Under the pieces are notes generated by a model that saw only the letters and a list, made by a program, of their open reading frames with translations, ran no database searches and was not told the origin of the DNA. Position numbers and translations under genes: made by a program. From Streptantibioticus rubrisoli (lineage in GTDB: Bacteria; Actinomycetota; Actinomycetes; Streptomycetales; Streptomycetaceae): DNA of 47,772 nucleotides. This document shows positions 45,771 to 47,772 of this stretch, one piece after another (positions within the stretch are counted from its first letter, which is position 1; every line of letters starts with the position of its first letter). The stretch spans positions 1 to 47,772 of the forward strand of contig NZ_JANFNH010000054.1 in assembly GCF_024436055.1 (NCBI RefSeq), given 5' to 3'.

Positions 45771-47772
45771 TTACTCCGTGCGCAGCCCCTCCGGCCGCAT
45801 CATGCGCCACAACGCGGGCAGGCTCAGCGCCGTCACCAGCAGCACGACCGCCGCACCCGCGCCGGTCATGCCCGCGACGCCCGCCCAGTCGAAGCGCACC
45901 GGCGCCTTCACCATCTTCAGCAGCACCGTGCCCAGCCCGAGCCCGCCCACCAGAGCGAGCCCGAGGCCGATGGCCACCGGCACCGCGGCCTGCCACAGTA
46001 CCGACAGCGCCAGCGTGCCGCGCCGGGTGCCGAACGCCACCAGCACCGCCAACAGCCGCTTGCGGTCGCGCAGTTGCTCCAGCGTCGAGACCAGCATGCT
46101 CGCCCCGATCACCAGCAGCGTCGCGGTGGCGCCGACCAGCAGGCCGCGCCGGATGCTGGCGTAGGTGCGGTCCTGCATGGTCGCGGTCAGCGTCATCGTC
46201 GGGTCCGAGGGGTCAAGGCGGGTGCCGGTGTTGCGCACCCGGTCCGCCGCGTCCGGATCGTTCGGGTCCAGCTTCATGGCGACGGTGGCCACCGGGTCGG
46301 TCAGTTCGCTGACGCTCAGTGCGCCGGGGGCGGCCAGCACGCCGTAGTGCGTCATGCCCGCGGCGTCCTCGCGCGGCTGCACGATGCGGGCGTCGGCCGG
46401 GATGGTCCACGGCCGCGGGGCGCCGGAAGGGGCGTCGACTTCGGGGGAGTTGAGGTCAAGTCGCTTGCCGGGCAGGGCGTAGGGGGTGGACGGGTTGTCG
46501 GCCGACCCCTTGATCACGAACACGCTGTTCGGCGAGCAGCCGTCGATCCGGGCGATCTCCCGCAGCGTCGTGCAGTCGGCGACGGTGACCGGAACCCTGC
46601 GGTCGTTGGCGCTGTCGCCCGCGGCCGTCGCCTCCGTGATGCCCAGCGCCGACCGCACCCCCCGCGTGGCGCGGAACGCGGTGACCACCTGCTGGGCCTG
46701 CGCGCCGTCGCGCACCTGGACCCGGGCCATGATCTGCGCCCGGTCCGGGTCCTGGCCGGTGGGGGAGGTGAAGTAGTGCTCGGCCCCGGCGAACAGCGTC
46801 TGCAACGCGATCGCCCCGGCCACCGCGACGGTGATCCCGCTGACCATCCGGGCCGCCGTGCCGCTGCTCAACTGGAGCCTACGGGTGGCCAGTTGCCACG
46901 GCAGCGGCCCGCCGCGCAGCCGCCGTACCGCCGCCTCCACCAGCCATGGCAGCAGCAGCGCCAGACCCACCAGCAGCAGCACCACACCGGAGGCGACCTG
47001 GTACTCGTTGATCGAACCGCTCATGCCGACCCGGCCGATCAGCGGCAACAGCAGGGCGAGCCCCACCACCGGCAGCACCAGCCGCCACCACAGCCGCCGC
47101 GGTCGCGGTGTCGCGGCGCGCACCACACCCAGCGGTTCGATGGTCACCCCGCGCAGTGCGAACAGCGTCACCGCGACCGCCGCCGCTGGCACCGCCAGCG
47201 CGATCAGCGCGACCAGCGGGGCGCTCGGCGTCACGTCCGAGGCGAAGACGCCCATGCCCATCATGGTGAACGAGCCGATGAACTGCCGTACCACGAGGAA
47301 GAACCCGGCCCCCACGACCAGTCCGATCAGTGAACCGAACAGCGCCTCACCGGCCGCGATCCGCCGTGCCATCGGCACGTCCGCGCCGACCAGGCGCAGC
47401 GCGGCCAGCCTGCGGTCCCGGCGCTCGCCGCCGAACCGTACGGCGGTGCCGATGAACACCATCACCGGCATCAGCAGCACCACCAGGACCATGACGATCA
47501 GCAGTATCAGGATCGGATCGAGTGGACTGGACTCCCGCTTCATCCCGAAGTGGTTGATCCGGTAGAAGCTGTCCTGGGTGCTGGACAGTGCCTTGGTGCC
47601 CGCGTAGTAGGAGAGGTCACTGGGAGCGCTCAGGCCCTGCTGGCCGATGGTGCCGATGATCCGGTAGGGCAGCCGCTGCCTGAGCAGTTCGCTGCCCGGG
47701 GCGTTCAGCAGCCTGGCGAGGGCGGGGGAGACCACCATCTCGTTCGGCCCGGGCAGCCTGTGCACACCGGGC
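45771..47772 (-). CDS. FtsX/MacB-type ABC permease (3' part, continues off window)
   Basis: Over 665 residues seen of a leftward gene whose 5' end is beyond the right edge. Two FtsX-like permease domains are visible: one near 85-215 (ILILLIVMVLVVLLMPVMVF; RRLAALRLVGADVPMARRIA) and a C-terminal one (GLLVGATATLLVIGASMLVS; LLAVLVAFGTRRGTLALSVL), with further helices between and a large extracytoplasmic segment about 340-510 with Cys in VADCTTL and DGCSPN. Known: such ten-helix permeases with an ABC ATPase act in lipoprotein handling, peptide resistance or export. Convergent with oxyR, 2-base gap. Partner ATPase not in window. Confidence 0.88.
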   Translation of the reverse strand, partial: PGVHRLPGPNEMVVSPALARLLNAPGSELLRQRLPYRIIGTIGQQGLSAPSDLSYYAGTKALSSTQDSFYRINHFGMKRESSPLDPILILLIVMVLVVLLMPVMVFIGTAVRFGGERRDRRLAALRLVGADVPMARRIAAGEALFGSLIGLVVGAGFFLVVRQFIGSFTMMGMGVFASDVTPSAPLVALIALAVPAAAVAVTLFALRGVTIEPLGVVRAATPRPRRLWWRLVLPVVGLALLLPLIGRVGMSGSINEYQVASGVVLLLVGLALLLPWLVEAAVRRLRGGPLPWQLATRRLQLSSGTAARMVSGITVAVAGAIALQTLFAGAEHYFTSPTGQDPDRAQIMARVQVRDGAQAQQVVTAFRATRGVRSALGITEATAAGDSANDRRVPVTVADCTTLREIARIDGCSPNSVFVIKGSADNPSTPYALPGKRLDLNSPEVDAPSGAPRPWTIPADARIVQPREDAAGMTHYGVLAAPGALSVSELTDPVATVAMKLDPNDPDAADRVRNTGTRLDPSDPTMTLTATMQDRTYASIRRGLLVGATATLLVIGASMLVSTLEQLRDRKRLLAVLVAFGTRRGTLALSVLWQAAVPVAIGLGLALVGGLGLGTVLLKMVKAPVRFDWAGVAGMTGAGAAVVLLVTALSLPALWRMMRPEGLRTE

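Noticed and set aside
44296-45996. A long minus-strand frame across oxyR and its upstream region
   Set aside because: Antisense shadow of oxyR; only its piece around 44646-44735 carries real similarity (GntR fragment), which is reported separately.
1-47772. CRISPR array or Cas genes
   Set aside because: The tandem repeats found (16, 21 and 30 bp) have no spacers, and no Cas motif was seen.

Overview
The window is high-GC, densely coded DNA from a Streptomyces-like actinomycete. Signs are GC-rich third codon positions, frequent GTG starts, ATGA/GTGA start-stop overlaps, terminators without U-tracts, DasR-type operators, TTA codons confined to accessory genes, and neighbours typical of Streptomyces (Tad pilus, PhoH/PIN, UppS, ahpCD/oxyR).

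Chromosomal left part (1-21.1 kb). It opens with the 5' end of a leftward secreted carbohydrate-binding, probably chitinolytic, gene behind two DasR-type operators. A Tad/Flp pilus locus follows (0.7-11.9 kb): zinc-ribbon protein, CpaB/RcpC, TadZ/CpaE, two TadE-like pseudopilins, TadA/CpaF ATPase, TadB, TadC, a translationally coupled NarL-type two-component system, Flp pilin, TadG-like protein, a lipoprotein and an OmpA-domain protein. The prepilin peptidase lies 1.4 kb further on. Then come a DUF192 protein, an aldo/keto reductase, a cis-prenyltransferase, PIN-PhoH, a transglycosylase-like protein behind a structured leader (possibly a c-di-AMP riboswitch), an AI-2E-family permease, and ahpD-ahpC.

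Integrated element (about 21.56-41.15 kb). A ~19.6 kb AICE-like element lies inside ahpC. It carries an APH-family kinase, an XRE/TPR regulator, small zinc-ribbon and DUF proteins, an acetyltransferase, a GntR (KorSA-like) regulator, an FtsK-like Tra, a RepSA-like HUH replication initiator with an apparent ATT start, and a large serine integrase at its right end. A 14-bp core (CAGAAGAAGACCAC) is present in ahpC at the left junction and beside the integrase at the right. The canonical Streptomyces AhpC N-terminus is stranded at the right junction (41134-41262). The functional-looking ahpC on the left has a different N-terminal 35 residues, supplied by the element, fused in frame to the chromosomal catalytic part. 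The element therefore disrupts and repairs its target.

The cargo at 33.2-39.2 kb is a candidate undescribed system. Two paralogous 113-residue precursors of secreted four-Cys, Trp/Tyr-rich peptides lie in opposite orientation, with an identical 140-bp upstream leader and homologous terminators. One heads an operon with an ABC ATPase and two membrane proteins. Between them sit a PadR regulator with a HAAS-type membrane protein and a decayed IS630 transposase. Bacteriocin/immunity or signalling is the best guess; no known family was recognised.

Right flank (41.15-47.8 kb). Next to the stranded ahpC start is a second, decayed element, colinear with the left half of the first: the same ahpC leader, a truncated APH gene, and a C-terminal GntR fragment. 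An SnoaL-like/AraC divergent pair, an IS5 fragment and a VOC protein sit inside it. It abuts oxyR, which has lost its ATG (an ATC stands at the expected position). The window ends in a leftward FtsX-type permease gene.
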